DNA from: a bacterium
GTDB lineage: Bacteria > Myxococcota_A > Bradymonadia > UBA7976 > UBA1532
NCBI GenBank assembly: GCA_030427205.1
Contig: JAUHXC010000003.1
Coordinates: forward strand, 248,001 to 312,000
Length of the DNA stretch: 64,000 nucleotides
Direction: 5' to 3'
Made by a program: the position numbers and the translations under genes. Below, one piece after another: positions 43,834-53,502 of this stretch. The notes below the pieces were generated by a model. The model was not told where the DNA came from. It worked only from the letters and a program-made list of their open reading frames with translations, and did not search any database. Position 1 is the stretch's first letter. Each line of letters opens with the position of its first letter.

Positions 43834-45408
43834 ATGCAGCATTGGATTCACTTCGTGGCGAGCGCCGTATTCGCGCTCATCTTCGCCGGGTGCGTGCCGG
43901 GCGGCGGCGGCGGCAGTCGCAGCGACTGCGAGCAGGACGATATCCAGGCCTGCGTATGCCCCGACGGCACGACCAGCAGCAAGTTCTGCGACGACGAGGG
44001 CAACTTCGGCGCGTGCCAGTGCGCGGGTGGCGAGGGTGAAGGGGAAGGCGAGGGCGAAGGGGAAGGCGAAGGCGAAGGTGAAGGGGAAGGCGAGGGTGAA
44101 GGTGAAGGTGAAGGTGAGGGTGAAGGTGAGGGCGAAGGCGAGGGCTGCGAGCGTTTCTGCGCCCAGGACGAGAAGTGCGGCGGCGGCTTCGGCGAACTGT
44201 GCGCCGAGATCTGCCCCGAGCTGCCCCGGGGCTGTGTCTCCTGCGTGAACGGCAGCAGCTGCGAAGATCTGCAGACCGGCGGATGTGACGCCGCCTGCGC
44301 CGGTGGCGAGGGCGAAGGTGAAGGGGAGGGCGAAGGCGAGGGCGAAGGTGAAGGGGAGGGCGAGGGCGAGGGCGAGGGCGAGGGTGAAGGAGAGGGCGAG
44401 GGCGAGGGCGAGGGCGAGGGTGAAGGCGAAGGCGAGGGCGAGACCCCGCCGACCATCGAGAGCTTCCGCACCGACCGCGACGAGGTCACCCAGAACGAGC
44501 GGGTGACCTTCACCGCCCAGGTCAGCGACGCGGACGGCGACCTCGCCGGCGGCGTGTTGACGTACCGCGGCATGGTGGTCGATGACTTCAACAGCCGGGG
44601 CGGCGGCGAGTACAGCGTCACCCTCAGCTGGAACGAGATCAACGCCAACGACGTCTTCGACTTCGACGCCGACGGTGAAGAGCGGCGCTTCGTCGCCGAG
44701 TTCCGTGACGAGCGCGGCAACAGCGCAAGCGCCGACGTGACCGTGCTGTTCCTGTGCGACGTCGGCGGCCAGGGCGTGCCTGCCGTCGAAGGTGAGTGCG
44801 TCGCCGAGTGCGGCGACGATCTGGCGTGTCGCTGTGAAGAAGAGGTCGACCCGACCGAGCCGTTCATCTGCGACGGCAACGCGGTGCGCAGCTGTCAGGA
44901 CCTCGGCGGCGGCAGCCTCAACTGCAACAACATCAACGGCGCCGGCGTGCGCGGGACCTGCGTCGAAGGGGTGATCACCAACGGCGCCTTCTGCGTCATC
45001 TCGGCCAATAACACCTGCGTCGCGCCCAGCCCCGACGACCCGAACGTCAATAACATCTTCCCCTGCGGCGACGCCGACGGCATCGACAATACGATGGGGT
45101 GCTTCGGCGGCACCTGCGTCCGTGGGCGGCGCGCTTGCAACCCGGTCGGCTTCACGCCGTTCTGTGCCGACGATGAAATCCTCGTCGATCAGTGCGCCGA
45201 CTGGGACGACGACGGGCGGACCGGCCAGCCCATCGGAACCAACTGCCTCGACATCGCCGGAGGCGAAGCGGGCATCATCGGCTGCAGCAACAACGCCTGC
45301 CAGCAGGGGCAGATCGGCGGGCCGTGCTTGCCCGGCTTCATCGAGTGCGATGATATCGGCGCCGTCTGCGGCAACATCAACCCCGACGGCATCGGCGCCT
45401 GCGAGTGA
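43834..45408 (+). CDS. Cys-rich lipoprotein with two Gly-Glu repeat tracts
   Basis: 524 residues; GGAG upstream of the ATG. The signal peptide ends in the lipobox FAGC. A short Cys-rich module leads to a first Gly-Glu tract (39 codons), a second Cys module (CERFCAQDEKCGGGFGELCA), a second tract (46 codons), then a beta-sandwich-like domain (TPPTIESFRTDRDEVTQNER) and a long Cys-rich C-terminal part with over 20 Cys. Gly-Glu stalks of this kind mark surface lipoproteins in Bradymonadales and some myxobacteria. A binding or scaffold role is likely; no enzyme motif is present. Confidence 0.85.
   Translation: MQHWIHFVASAVFALIFAGCVPGGGGGSRSDCEQDDIQACVCPDGTTSSKFCDDEGNFGACQCAGGEGEGEGEGEGEGEGEGEGEGEGEGEGEGEGEGEGEGEGCERFCAQDEKCGGGFGELCAEICPELPRGCVSCVNGSSCEDLQTGGCDAACAGGEGEGEGEGEGEGEGEGEGEGEGEGEGEGEGEGEGEGEGEGEGEGETPPTIESFRTDRDEVTQNERVTFTAQVSDADGDLAGGVLTYRGMVVDDFNSRGGGEYSVTLSWNEINANDVFDFDADGEERRFVAEFRDERGNSASADVTVLFLCDVGGQGVPAVEGECVAECGDDLACRCEEEVDPTEPFICDGNAVRSCQDLGGGSLNCNNINGAGVRGTCVEGVITNGAFCVISANNTCVAPSPDDPNVNNIFPCGDADGIDNTMGCFGGTCVRGRRACNPVGFTPFCADDEILVDQCADWDDDGRTGQPIGTNCLDIAGGEAGIIGCSNNACQQGQIGGPCLPGFIECDDIGAVCGNINPDGIGACE
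44029..44145 (+). repeat. Gly-Glu coding microsatellite, tract 1
   Basis: Thirty-nine codons alternating Gly and Glu with mixed GGC/GGT/GGG and GAG/GAA use (6-bp period). Synonymous variation shows it is not a recent perfect expansion, although length change by slippage remains likely. Confidence 0.95.
44305..44442 (+). repeat. Gly-Glu coding microsatellite, tract 2
   Basis: Forty-six codons of alternating Gly and Glu, 6-bp period, mostly GGCGAG with scattered synonymous changes. It forms the second negatively charged stalk of the same lipoprotein. Confidence 0.95.
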
Positions 45409-45474
45409 CGACCCGCGCCGGCTCCCGCCGGCGCGGCCGCACTCCCCAATCCCCCGCCTTGATTCGGTCTCCGC

Positions 45475-45480
45475 TATACT
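45475..45480 (+). promoter_or_regulatory. -10 element of methionine aminopeptidase gene
   Basis: TATACT preceded by CCGC, about 40 bases before the ATG at 45520. The -35 at the proper distance is weak, so an extended -10 or activator may be used. Confidence 0.4.
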
Positions 45481-45519
45481 GGCGGCCGTGAACCGAACTC
45501 TCCCGACGAGGCCCGCGCG

Positions 45520-46563
<1,044 letters not shown>

Positions 46564-46674
46564 CCCGCCGCGGGCAGCCCTTCGCCTGCGTTCATCCAGC
46601 ACATCGCCCGCGCGCAACGCCGCACTGGCGCGCTCGACCGTCGAGCCGCCTCGAACGACTTGCGCCCCGCTCAT

Positions 46675-46725
46675 TGAACGTGTTCACTGAACGTGTTCAT
46701 TGAACGCATTCACTGAACGTGTTCA
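46675..46725. promoter_or_regulatory. tandem operator array upstream of tetR
   Basis: Four copies of a 12-bp palindrome TGAAC-GT-GTTCA, one base apart (13-bp period); copies 1, 2 and 4 are identical and copy 3 has the changed core and arm GC-ATTCA. It ends about 45 bases before the TetR start. Dyads at this location are typical targets of the adjacent TetR protein, so autoregulation of tetR and the monooxygenase gene is likely. Confidence 0.75.
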
Positions 46726-46770
46726 ACGAGCCCGATCGAGCGCGCGACGCCCACGCATGCCGAGGTGAAG

Positions 46771-47436
46771 ATGGCCGCCGAGTCCGCCCGCGCCCGCCGC
46801 AAGGCCCGAACCCGGGCCGCGATCGTCGGCGCCGCCCGCGATCGCTTCGTCGCCAAAGGCTATGCGGCGACCACCGTGCGCGACGTCGCCGACGCCGCCG
46901 GGGTGGCCGTCGGCACGGTACACGCGCACTTCGCCGACAAGACCGCGCTGCTCTTCGCCTGCTTTCACGACCAGATCGCCGACGCCGTGGCCCTCGGCTT
47001 CGCGTCGCTCGACGCCGACGCGCCGCTCATCGAGCAGCTGACCCACCTCGGGCGGGTGCTCTATGCCGCCTACGCCCGCCACCCGGCGCTCTCGCGGGTG
47101 ATGTTCACCGCCAGCCTGTTCCCCCGCGAGGGCCAGCCGGCGGATGACGGCCTCTTCGAACCCTTCATCGAGGAGGTCGCCGGCCTCTACCGCGCCGCCG
47201 CTGCGCGGGGCGAGCTCGCCCGCCTGCCCGGAGACGGCCGCCGCGGCGCGCATCTGTTCTTCTCGGCCTACCTGACCGCGCTGATCGGCGGCCTCGCCGG
47301 GGCCTACGGACCCGCGGAGCAAACCGGCGCCGCCGATCGCTGGGCCGGCGCGTTGCGGGCCCTGCTCGCCGGCCACCTCGTCGGCTTCGGTGGACCGCTG
47401 GCGTGGCTCGATTCACCTGTGGAGGCGCACCCATGA
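46771..47436 (+). CDS. TetR-family transcriptional regulator
   Basis: 221 residues from ATG 46771, where GAGG lies five bases upstream; GTG 46765 would overlap that site. The N-terminal helix-turn-helix reads AAIVGAARDRFVAKGYAATT, VRDVADAAGVAVGTVHAHFA with the usual TetR spacing. The C-terminal ligand domain is helical and Ala/Leu-rich. It likely binds the TGAAC-GT-GTTCA array in front of it. It overlaps the FAD monooxygenase by four bases, making a self-regulated two-gene operon that probably responds to an aromatic or drug-like substrate of that enzyme. Confidence 0.92.
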   Translation: MAAESARARRKARTRAAIVGAARDRFVAKGYAATTVRDVADAAGVAVGTVHAHFADKTALLFACFHDQIADAVALGFASLDADAPLIEQLTHLGRVLYAAYARHPALSRVMFTASLFPREGQPADDGLFEPFIEEVAGLYRAAAARGELARLPGDGRRGAHLFFSAYLTALIGGLAGAYGPAEQTGAADRWAGALRALLAGHLVGFGGPLAWLDSPVEAHP

Positions 47437-48614
47437 CCCCTCGAATACTCGTCGCCGGCGGCGGCATCGCCGGCCTCACCGCCGCCATCGCGCTGCACCG
47501 ACGCGGCTTCGCCGTCGACGTGGTCGAGCAGGCGCCGGCCTTTGGCGCGGTGGGCGCCGGCATCGGCATCCAGGCCAACGCGATGGCGGTGCTGCGCGCG
47601 CTCGACATCCCGCTGCCCGCCGACGACGTGGTGCCCATCGGCGAGTTTCACATGGTCGACCCCAAAGGCCGCCGGCTGATGGGCGGCGACCCGCGGGAGA
47701 TGCAGGCCGACCCGCCGTCGATGAACGTGCACCGCGCCGACCTGCACCGGGCGCTGCTCGACGCCGCCGAGGGCATCCCGCTCGCCGCCGGCCGCGCGGT
47801 CAGCGGACTCACCGTCGAAGCCGACGGGGTGGAGGTGCGCTTCGACGACGGCAGCCGCGGCCGCTGGGATCTGGTCATCGGCGCCGACGGGGCCCACTCC
47901 GCCGTGCGCCGGGCGCTGCTCGGCGACGACGGCGCGCGGCTGCGCTACGCCGGCCAGACCTGCTGGCGCTTTGCGCTCGAAGCCCCCGACCTCGTGCCCG
48001 ACCTGTCCATCGAACAGTGGACCCCCGGCAAGCGGGCCGGCGTCATGCCGCTCGCCCGCGGCCGGATCTACGTCTACCTCGTCGAGAGCGCGCCGCCGGG
48101 CACGCCGGGCCCCGGCACCGACCGGCCCGAGGTGCTGCGCGCGCACTTTCGCGGCGCGCACCCGCTCGTCGACGCCATCCTCGACCGCCTCGACCCCGGC
48201 GTGCCGATCCACCACGGCGATCTGGGCGAGGCCGAGGCGATCCACTTCGGCCGGGGGCGGGTGGTGCTCATCGGCGACGCGGCGCACGCGATGACCCCCA
48301 ACATGGGCCAGGGCGCGGGCACCGCCATCGAAGACGCCGGCGAGCTCGCCGTGCTGATGACCGAACGGGGCGGCGACGTCGCCGCCCTCGCCGAAGCGCT
48401 CGACGAGCGCCGGCGGGCGCGGGTGGCCTACATCAGCCGCATGGCGTGGCGCCTCGGGCGCATGGCCCACTGGACCCACCCGGTGGCCGTCGCCCTGCGC
48501 AACCTGCTGCTGCGGTTGACGCCGCAATCGGTGATGAACCGCCAGACCGTGGCGATGTGGGCCCCGGGTATCGAGCTCGCCGAGCGGATCCGACGAACGG
48601 CCGGGGAAGTGTGA
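47433..48614 (+). CDS. FAD-dependent aromatic-type monooxygenase
   Basis: 393 residues; ATG overlaps the TetR stop and has GGAGG upstream. It is a group A flavin monooxygenase (UbiH/salicylate hydroxylase type): Rossmann motif ILVAGGGIAGLTAAIALHRR, middle motif DLVIGADGAHSAVRR (the DG motif), and the second FAD motif VVLIGDAAHAMTPNMGQGAG. It uses NAD(P)H and oxygen to hydroxylate a small aromatic or similar compound; the substrate cannot be read. A single basic helix-like tail (WRLGRMAHWTHPVAVALRNL) could touch the membrane. Confidence 0.92.
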   Translation: MTPRILVAGGGIAGLTAAIALHRRGFAVDVVEQAPAFGAVGAGIGIQANAMAVLRALDIPLPADDVVPIGEFHMVDPKGRRLMGGDPREMQADPPSMNVHRADLHRALLDAAEGIPLAAGRAVSGLTVEADGVEVRFDDGSRGRWDLVIGADGAHSAVRRALLGDDGARLRYAGQTCWRFALEAPDLVPDLSIEQWTPGKRAGVMPLARGRIYVYLVESAPPGTPGPGTDRPEVLRAHFRGAHPLVDAILDRLDPGVPIHHGDLGEAEAIHFGRGRVVLIGDAAHAMTPNMGQGAGTAIEDAGELAVLMTERGGDVAALAEALDERRRARVAYISRMAWRLGRMAHWTHPVAVALRNLLLRLTPQSVMNRQTVAMWAPGIELAERIRRTAGEV

Positions 48615-48910
48615 TCGACCGGTGACATATGCCATGCCCGGTGCATGAGATCGCACATGACATGAGTCATCCGTTACGGACAGGGGCCGTGCCGGGTTAC
48701 GGTCGTCAATCGGACCAACGCGAGCTGCAGAATATGACCGGACGTCTCTTGCAGGGTCTCCGTGCGGGTCACGGTATCGCGGGTGGGTGTCACTGTGTCA
48801 TACAGTGTCTGGTGTGATGGACGCAGGCCGGCCGCCATCCCGCGACCACCGCGGCGACGCGGCCTGGCACGTCTTGGCTCCGTTGAGCGACCTCATGGTC
48901 ACCCTGGTGG

Positions 48911-49627
48911 CTACTTCAGCGTCTTGAGCTCATGGCCGACCGCCATCGACGTCATGCGGAAGCTCGTCGCCTCCTGCAGGCGCACCTCGTAGATCCCGTT
49001 GTCGTCGTCGTCGCTCTTCTCGGCGGCCCACCAGTCGAGGAAGTGCCGATAATCGATGTACCAGATCATCTCGGGGTAGGCCTCCGGCCCCTGGAAGTCC
49101 ATGCGCAGGTAGTAGTCGATGTCGCCGGTCAGCTCGCCCCACAGGCTCGTGCGCATGTGGTAGAGCGGGCGCCCGTCGTCGGCGTCGTTCCAGACGACCT
49201 CGGCGTCCTGATCGACGTCGAAGAGCCGGTTGACGACCCACGCCGTCCACGCGCCGGTGTGGCGCTCGAAGTTGCGCACCAGGCTGCTGTCCCACTTGTC
49301 GGCGGTGCCGACGAAGTCGACGTGGAACGTGCGCACGTCCCCCGCCTCGAGCTGGCGCAGCGCGGCGCCGTCCCAGCGCCAGTACTCCTTCTCGTCGTAG
49401 TAGCCGTCGGCGGCGTCTTGCAGCCCGTTGGTGACGAGCAGCGCGCCCACCCGGCGGCCGCTGATGTAGAAGTCGAAGCCGGCGATGCCGCCGCCTGCGC
49501 TGAGTTGATCGAAGCCCGCGAGCTGGGTGTCGGGGGTCGAAGGATGACTGACCGATCGGTCGATGCAGCCCGAGAGGGCCGCCGCCAGGCCGAGTGTCAG
49601 CGCGAGTCGAAGGGTCGACATACTCAT
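48911..49627 (-). CDS. lipoprotein of unknown function
   Basis: 238 residues. The ATG at 49627 has GGGAG eight bases upstream; longer frames to the right lack support. The signal peptide ends in the lipobox LSGC. The mature domain is rich in Trp, Tyr and Asp (GIAGFDFYISGRRVGALLVT, YYDEKEYWRWDGAALRQL, MIWYIDYRHFLDWWAAEKSD) and probably a beta-rich fold. I do not recognise it. It is divergent from the pentapeptide-repeat gene and convergent with the monooxygenase. Confidence 0.75.
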   Translation of the reverse strand: MSMSTLRLALTLGLAAALSGCIDRSVSHPSTPDTQLAGFDQLSAGGGIAGFDFYISGRRVGALLVTNGLQDAADGYYDEKEYWRWDGAALRQLEAGDVRTFHVDFVGTADKWDSSLVRNFERHTGAWTAWVVNRLFDVDQDAEVVWNDADDGRPLYHMRTSLWGELTGDIDYYLRMDFQGPEAYPEMIWYIDYRHFLDWWAAEKSDDDDNGIYEVRLQEATSFRMTSMAVGHELKTLK

Positions 49628-50032
49628 ATGATTCTCTCCCATACCGGAAGTTGTTGTGACAAGACGCATGTTCGCTGCCATGCCCCCCAATGTCTCCCTC
49701 TGACATCGCTGCCCGGGGCAGGCAGTACGCTGTGTGCCGGATACGAGACCGCGAAGACCTGCCGTATCAGGCTTTCGCATCTCCGTTGACTCTATGTGTC
49801 CGTCTGTAAGCATTCCGCCAGCGGCGGCCGGCACTCATCGTAGCATGCATCCATGGGACGATTCGTTGCGCTGAAGCGATTCGTGAATCATGGCATTTTT
49901 TCGCTCCGCAGACACCCCGCCGATGCATTCGATCCTCTGCCGGGTGTGCGGGCCCGACGCGGCGGGCTTTCGGGGGTGACGGGCGGCCGCTGTCGGCGTA
50001 CGGTGCGCGAGCACCAAGACCGGGAGCTCACC
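49628..50032. other. divergent intergenic region
   Basis: About 405 bases of lower G+C between two exported-protein genes. It contains two copies of CGATTCGT 18 bases apart (49859-49866 and 49877-49884); the second is part of GATTC-GT-GAATC, a small dyad, so a regulator may bind here. Otherwise I see no gene; small open frames lack ribosome sites. Confidence 0.4.
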
Positions 50033-50917
50033 ATGCGCTGTTCGATCACCCTCGCCGCCTTCGCCGTGCTCGTCATGGGCTTCGCCACCACCGCCCACGC
50101 CGGCTGCGGCGACTTCGCCGAGAAGCTCAGCGGCGGCAGCTGCGACTTGCAGGGTAAAGACCTGCGCGACCTGAAGCTGTCCCGCGGCGACGACCTCTCC
50201 GGGGCGAACCTGCGCGGGGCGAACCTGCGCGGGGCGCGGCTCGAGGGGGCGAAGTTCGATCGGGCGAACCTCGAGAACGCCGACCTGCGCGATACCAAGC
50301 TGCGCGGCGCTTCACTCGAGCGGGCCAACCTGCGGCGGGCGCAGCTCGAGAAGGCCGAGCTGCGCGAGGCCGACCTCGAGCGGGCCGACCTGCGCGACGC
50401 GCGGGCCGAGCGGGCCGACTTCCAGCGGGCCAACCTGAACCAGGCCAACCTGCGCGGCGCGCGGCTGGCCCAGGCCAGCTTCCGCGACGCGCGCATGGAG
50501 CGGGCCGATCTGCAGGACGTGCGCGCCGAGAAGGCCGAGTTCCGTGGGGCGAAGCTGGGACAGGCGAACTTCCGCAACGCCCACGCCGAACAGGCCAACT
50601 TGCGCGACGCTCGGCTCGAGCGGGCCAACTTGCGCGACGCTCGACTCAATCGCGCCGAGCTGCGCGACGCGCGCATGGAGCGGGTCGAAGCCCGCGGCGT
50701 GCGGTTGGAGCGGGCGAACCTGCGCGGGGTCCGCGCGCCCCAGATCGAGCTGCGGGACGCGCGCATCGACAGCATGGAGATCGACGGCGCCGACTTCGAG
50801 CGGGCCGACGCGAAGGGCGCCCGGGGCGAGCCGCGGGGCAAGGCCCGCTCGTGGCGCGGCGCCACCTGCCCCGACGGGCAGAAGGCCGACGACTGCGCGG
50901 GTCACTTCGAGCGCTGA
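50033..50917 (+). CDS. exported pentapeptide-repeat protein
   Basis: 294 residues; ATG with GGGAG eight bases upstream. The signal peptide ends TTAHA before Gly-Cys. From about residue 40 to 265 the sequence follows the A(N/D/E)LR(G/D/x) pentapeptide pattern almost without break (SGANLRGANLRGARLEGAKF; RANLRDARLNRAELRDARME), which folds as a right-handed quadrilateral beta-helix. Arg and acidic residues alternate at the variable sites, giving a strongly charged surface. Two Cys near each end may form disulfides. Export is unusual for this family, many of whose members act on DNA gyrase in the cytoplasm. No partner domain is seen. Confidence 0.9.
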   Translation: MRCSITLAAFAVLVMGFATTAHAGCGDFAEKLSGGSCDLQGKDLRDLKLSRGDDLSGANLRGANLRGARLEGAKFDRANLENADLRDTKLRGASLERANLRRAQLEKAELREADLERADLRDARAERADFQRANLNQANLRGARLAQASFRDARMERADLQDVRAEKAEFRGAKLGQANFRNAHAEQANLRDARLERANLRDARLNRAELRDARMERVEARGVRLERANLRGVRAPQIELRDARIDSMEIDGADFERADAKGARGEPRGKARSWRGATCPDGQKADDCAGHFER

Positions 50918-51015
50918 GCGGTCGGGGTCGCGGCCGGGCGCGCCGGCCGAGAGCAGGGGCGGAAGGCGGGGCGGAAGGCGGGAGGGGCCGCGGCGATGAC
51001 CGCGGTCCGGGCGCG

Positions 51016-53181
51016 TCAGTCGCCGGGCAGGATGACGGTGTCGATCACGTGGATGACGCCGTTGCGGGCGCGGATGTCGGTGCCCATCACCGTCGAGCCG
51101 CCCACGGCCACGGTCTCACCCACCTGCACGTCGATCATCGCGCCGGCGGCGGTCTCGAGCGCGCCGGCCTCGACCACGTCGGCGGCGAAGTAGGTGCCCG
51201 GCACCACGTGCAGCAGCAGGATGCCTCGCAGCTCGTCGATGTTCTCCGGCTGCAGCAGGCGCTCGACGGTGCCCTCGGGCAGCGCGGCGAACGCCTCGTC
51301 GGTGGGCGCGAAGACGGTGAAGGGCCCCTCGCCGCGCAGGGTCTCGACCAGATCGGCGGCCTGCACCGCGGCGACGAGGGTCTCGAAGGTGCCCGCCTCG
51401 ATGGCCACGTCGACGATGTCGCCCGGCGGCATGATGACCGCGTCGATGACGTGGATGATGCCGTTGCTGGCCATGATGTCGGTGGCGATGATGTTCGCCC
51501 CGTCGATGCTCGCCCCGTCGATCGGCGCGGTTACGCCCAGGGCGGTCTCGAGCTGCGCGCTCGCGGTGACGGCGGCCGCGTCGAAGGCGCCCGGCACGAC
51601 GTGATAGAGCAGGATGTCGGTGAGCATGCCGATGTTCTCGGGCATCAGCAGCATGTCGACGGTGCCCGCGGGCAGGGCGTCGAAGGCGTCGTCATTCGGC
51701 GCGAAGACGGTGAAGGTCCCCTCGCCGCGCAGGGTATCGACCAGATCGGCGGCCTGCACGGCGGCGACGAGGGTCTCGAAGGTGCCGGCGGCGATGGCGG
51801 TGTCGACGATGTCGGCCTCGGGCTCGTCGTCGGGCGGCAGGATGACCGCGTCGATGACGTGGATGATGCCGTTGCTGGCCATGATGTCGGTGGTCACGAT
51901 GCCCGCGCCGCCAATCGTGACGGTGCCGGCGTCCACGGTGACCTCGATACCCAGCGCGGTCTCGAGCGCCGCCGCGGCGAGCACGGCCTCGGCGTCGAAG
52001 AGCCCCGGCACGACGTGGAAGAGCAGGATGTCGCGCAGCATGTCGCGGTTCTCTTCCATCAGCAGGGTCGCGACGGTGCCCTCGGGCAAGGCGTCGAAGG
52101 CGTCGTCGGTGGGCGCGAAGACGGTGAAGGGCCCCTCGCCGCGCAGGGTCTCTTCGAGGCCGGCGGCCTGCACGGCGGCGACGAGGGTCTCGAAGGTGCC
52201 GGCGGCGATGGCGGTGTCGACGATGTCGGGCTCGGGCTCCTCCTCGGGCGGCAGGATCACCGCGTCGATGACGTGGATGATGCCGTTGGTCGCGATGATG
52301 TCGGTGGCGACGATGGCCGCGCCGCCGATGGTCACCGTCTCACCGTCGATGGCCACCTCGACGTCGACGCCGAGCGCCGTCTCGAGCTGCTGCGCCATGG
52401 TCACCGCGGCGGCGTTCACCGCGCCGGGCACGACGTGGTAGAGCAGGATGTCGCGCAGCATGTCGCGGTTCTCTTCCATCAGCAGGGTCTCGACGGTGCC
52501 TTCGGGCAGCGCGGCGAAGGCGTCGTCGGTGGGCGCGAAGACGGTGAACGGGCCCTCGCCGCGCAGGGTATCTTCGAGGCCGGCGGCCTGCACCGCGGCG
52601 ACGAGCGTGCCGAACGTGCCCGCGTCGACCGCGGTGTCGACGATGTCCATCTCGGGGGCCGGCGGCTCCTCGTCCATCGGCGGCATCAGCACGCTGTCGA
52701 TGACGTGGATGACGCCGTTGTCGGCCAGGATGTCGGCGCTGACGATCGAGGCGGTGCCGATGCGCACCGGATCGGACTCGGCGTCGACCACCAACGCTTC
52801 ACCGGCGACGGTGTCCAGGCTGGCGCGCACGACCACCTCGCCGGCGGTCAGCTCGCCGGCGACGAGGTGATATTGCAGCACCCGGGTGAGGGCGTCGGTA
52901 TCGGCGAGCAGGTCTTCGAGCGCGCCCTCGGGCAGCGCGGCGAAGGCGTCGTCGGTGGGCGCGAACAGCGTGAACGGCCCGCCGTTGGCCAGCGTATCGA
53001 CCAGCCCGGCCGCTTCGGCCGCTTCGAGCAGCGTCGTGAAGTCACCGGCCTCGGTGGCCACCTCGACCAGGTCGCCCCGCGCCTCCTCCGGCGGCGGCTC
53101 GGTATCGGTGGTGCCATCATCGCACCCGAAGGCGAATGCGGCGGCGAAGAGCCAGACCAACGTCATCATTGTCGATCGCAT
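51016..53181 (-). CDS. lipoprotein with five fasciclin (FAS1) domains
   Basis: 721 residues; ATG with AGGAGA six bases upstream. The signal peptide ends FAFGC (Cys20). Five FAS1 domains follow at about 37-167, 179-312, 318-450, 455-585 and 588-721, each with [18 protein letters not shown] (H1 motif) and [14 protein letters not shown] (H2 motif). FAS1 domains mediate cell or matrix adhesion. Domains 2 to 4 are nearly identical in places, also at DNA level, so recent duplication is clear. Acidic linkers ([13 protein letters not shown]) separate them. Most bacterial FAS1 proteins have one domain. Confidence 0.95.
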   Translation of the reverse strand: MRSTMMTLVWLFAAAFAFGCDDGTTDTEPPPEEARGDLVEVATEAGDFTTLLEAAEAAGLVDTLANGGPFTLFAPTDDAFAALPEGALEDLLADTDALTRVLQYHLVAGELTAGEVVVRASLDTVAGEALVVDAESDPVRIGTASIVSADILADNGVIHVIDSVLMPPMDEEPPAPEMDIVDTAVDAGTFGTLVAAVQAAGLEDTLRGEGPFTVFAPTDDAFAALPEGTVETLLMEENRDMLRDILLYHVVPGAVNAAAVTMAQQLETALGVDVEVAIDGETVTIGGAAIVATDIIATNGIIHVIDAVILPPEEEPEPDIVDTAIAAGTFETLVAAVQAAGLEETLRGEGPFTVFAPTDDAFDALPEGTVATLLMEENRDMLRDILLFHVVPGLFDAEAVLAAAALETALGIEVTVDAGTVTIGGAGIVTTDIMASNGIIHVIDAVILPPDDEPEADIVDTAIAAGTFETLVAAVQAADLVDTLRGEGTFTVFAPNDDAFDALPAGTVDMLLMPENIGMLTDILLYHVVPGAFDAAAVTASAQLETALGVTAPIDGASIDGANIIATDIMASNGIIHVIDAVIMPPGDIVDVAIEAGTFETLVAAVQAADLVETLRGEGPFTVFAPTDEAFAALPEGTVERLLQPENIDELRGILLLHVVPGTYFAADVVEAGALETAAGAMIDVQVGETVAVGGSTVMGTDIRARNGVIHVIDTVILPGD
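51030..52680 (-). repeat. tandem FAS1 coding repeats (about 400 bp each)
   Basis: Four copies of a roughly 400-bp unit lie within the fasciclin gene. Blocks such as the one coding [18 protein letters not shown] recur with very few base changes, which suggests unequal exchange or gene conversion within the gene. Confidence 0.8.
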
Positions 53182-53502
53182 GCACGTCTCCTGTCATCGG
53201 CCCCCCGGAACGGAGCCGGCAAATCTTATGAACCTGAACCGGTGTCTGCCCGGTTCGGACGAGATGATGAACCCGGGATGTACAGGGTTTCATTTATCGT
53301 TGTTCAACGTTGTGCCGTCGAGCGACCGGACGGAGTCGATGATGTGGCCGCCCGCCCCGGCTGATCGGCGAATCTTGCATCTGTACGGTTTCGCAGCGTT
53401 TTGTTGGCGGCGACCCTCGTTCGAAATCGTCGATGGGCCCGTTCGGTGGGGGTCGAAGGCGCCGAGCGGGGCCGCGCCGGCGCGGCCGAGCGGCCAGCGG
53501 GA
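53182..53502. other. intergenic region between two leftward genes
   Basis: About 320 bases. The left third carries the ribosome site, promoter and dyads of the fasciclin gene. The right part (53300-53500) holds no convincing gene; it may contain the end of the ferritin-like gene transcript. No strong terminator with a T run is visible. Confidence 0.4.
53223..53291 (-). promoter_or_regulatory. promoter/operator region of fasciclin lipoprotein gene
   Basis: On the minus strand TAAGAT (53228-53223) could be a -10. It is preceded by a perfect 7-bp dyad GAACCGG-N7-CCGGTTC (53236-53256) that would cover the -35, and a second related imperfect dyad GAACCC-N10-GGGTTTC (53269-53291). This is an operator-like arrangement. 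Confidence 0.45.

Noticed and set aside
46675..46725. CRISPR-like short repeats
   Set aside because: Units are 12 bp with single-base gaps, so there are no spacers; they are dyads next to a TetR gene.
48615..48910. Possible small gene or RNA after the monooxygenase
   Set aside because: It contains a CACTGT-ACAGTG mini-hairpin but no T tract, no ribosome site and no open frame with support.
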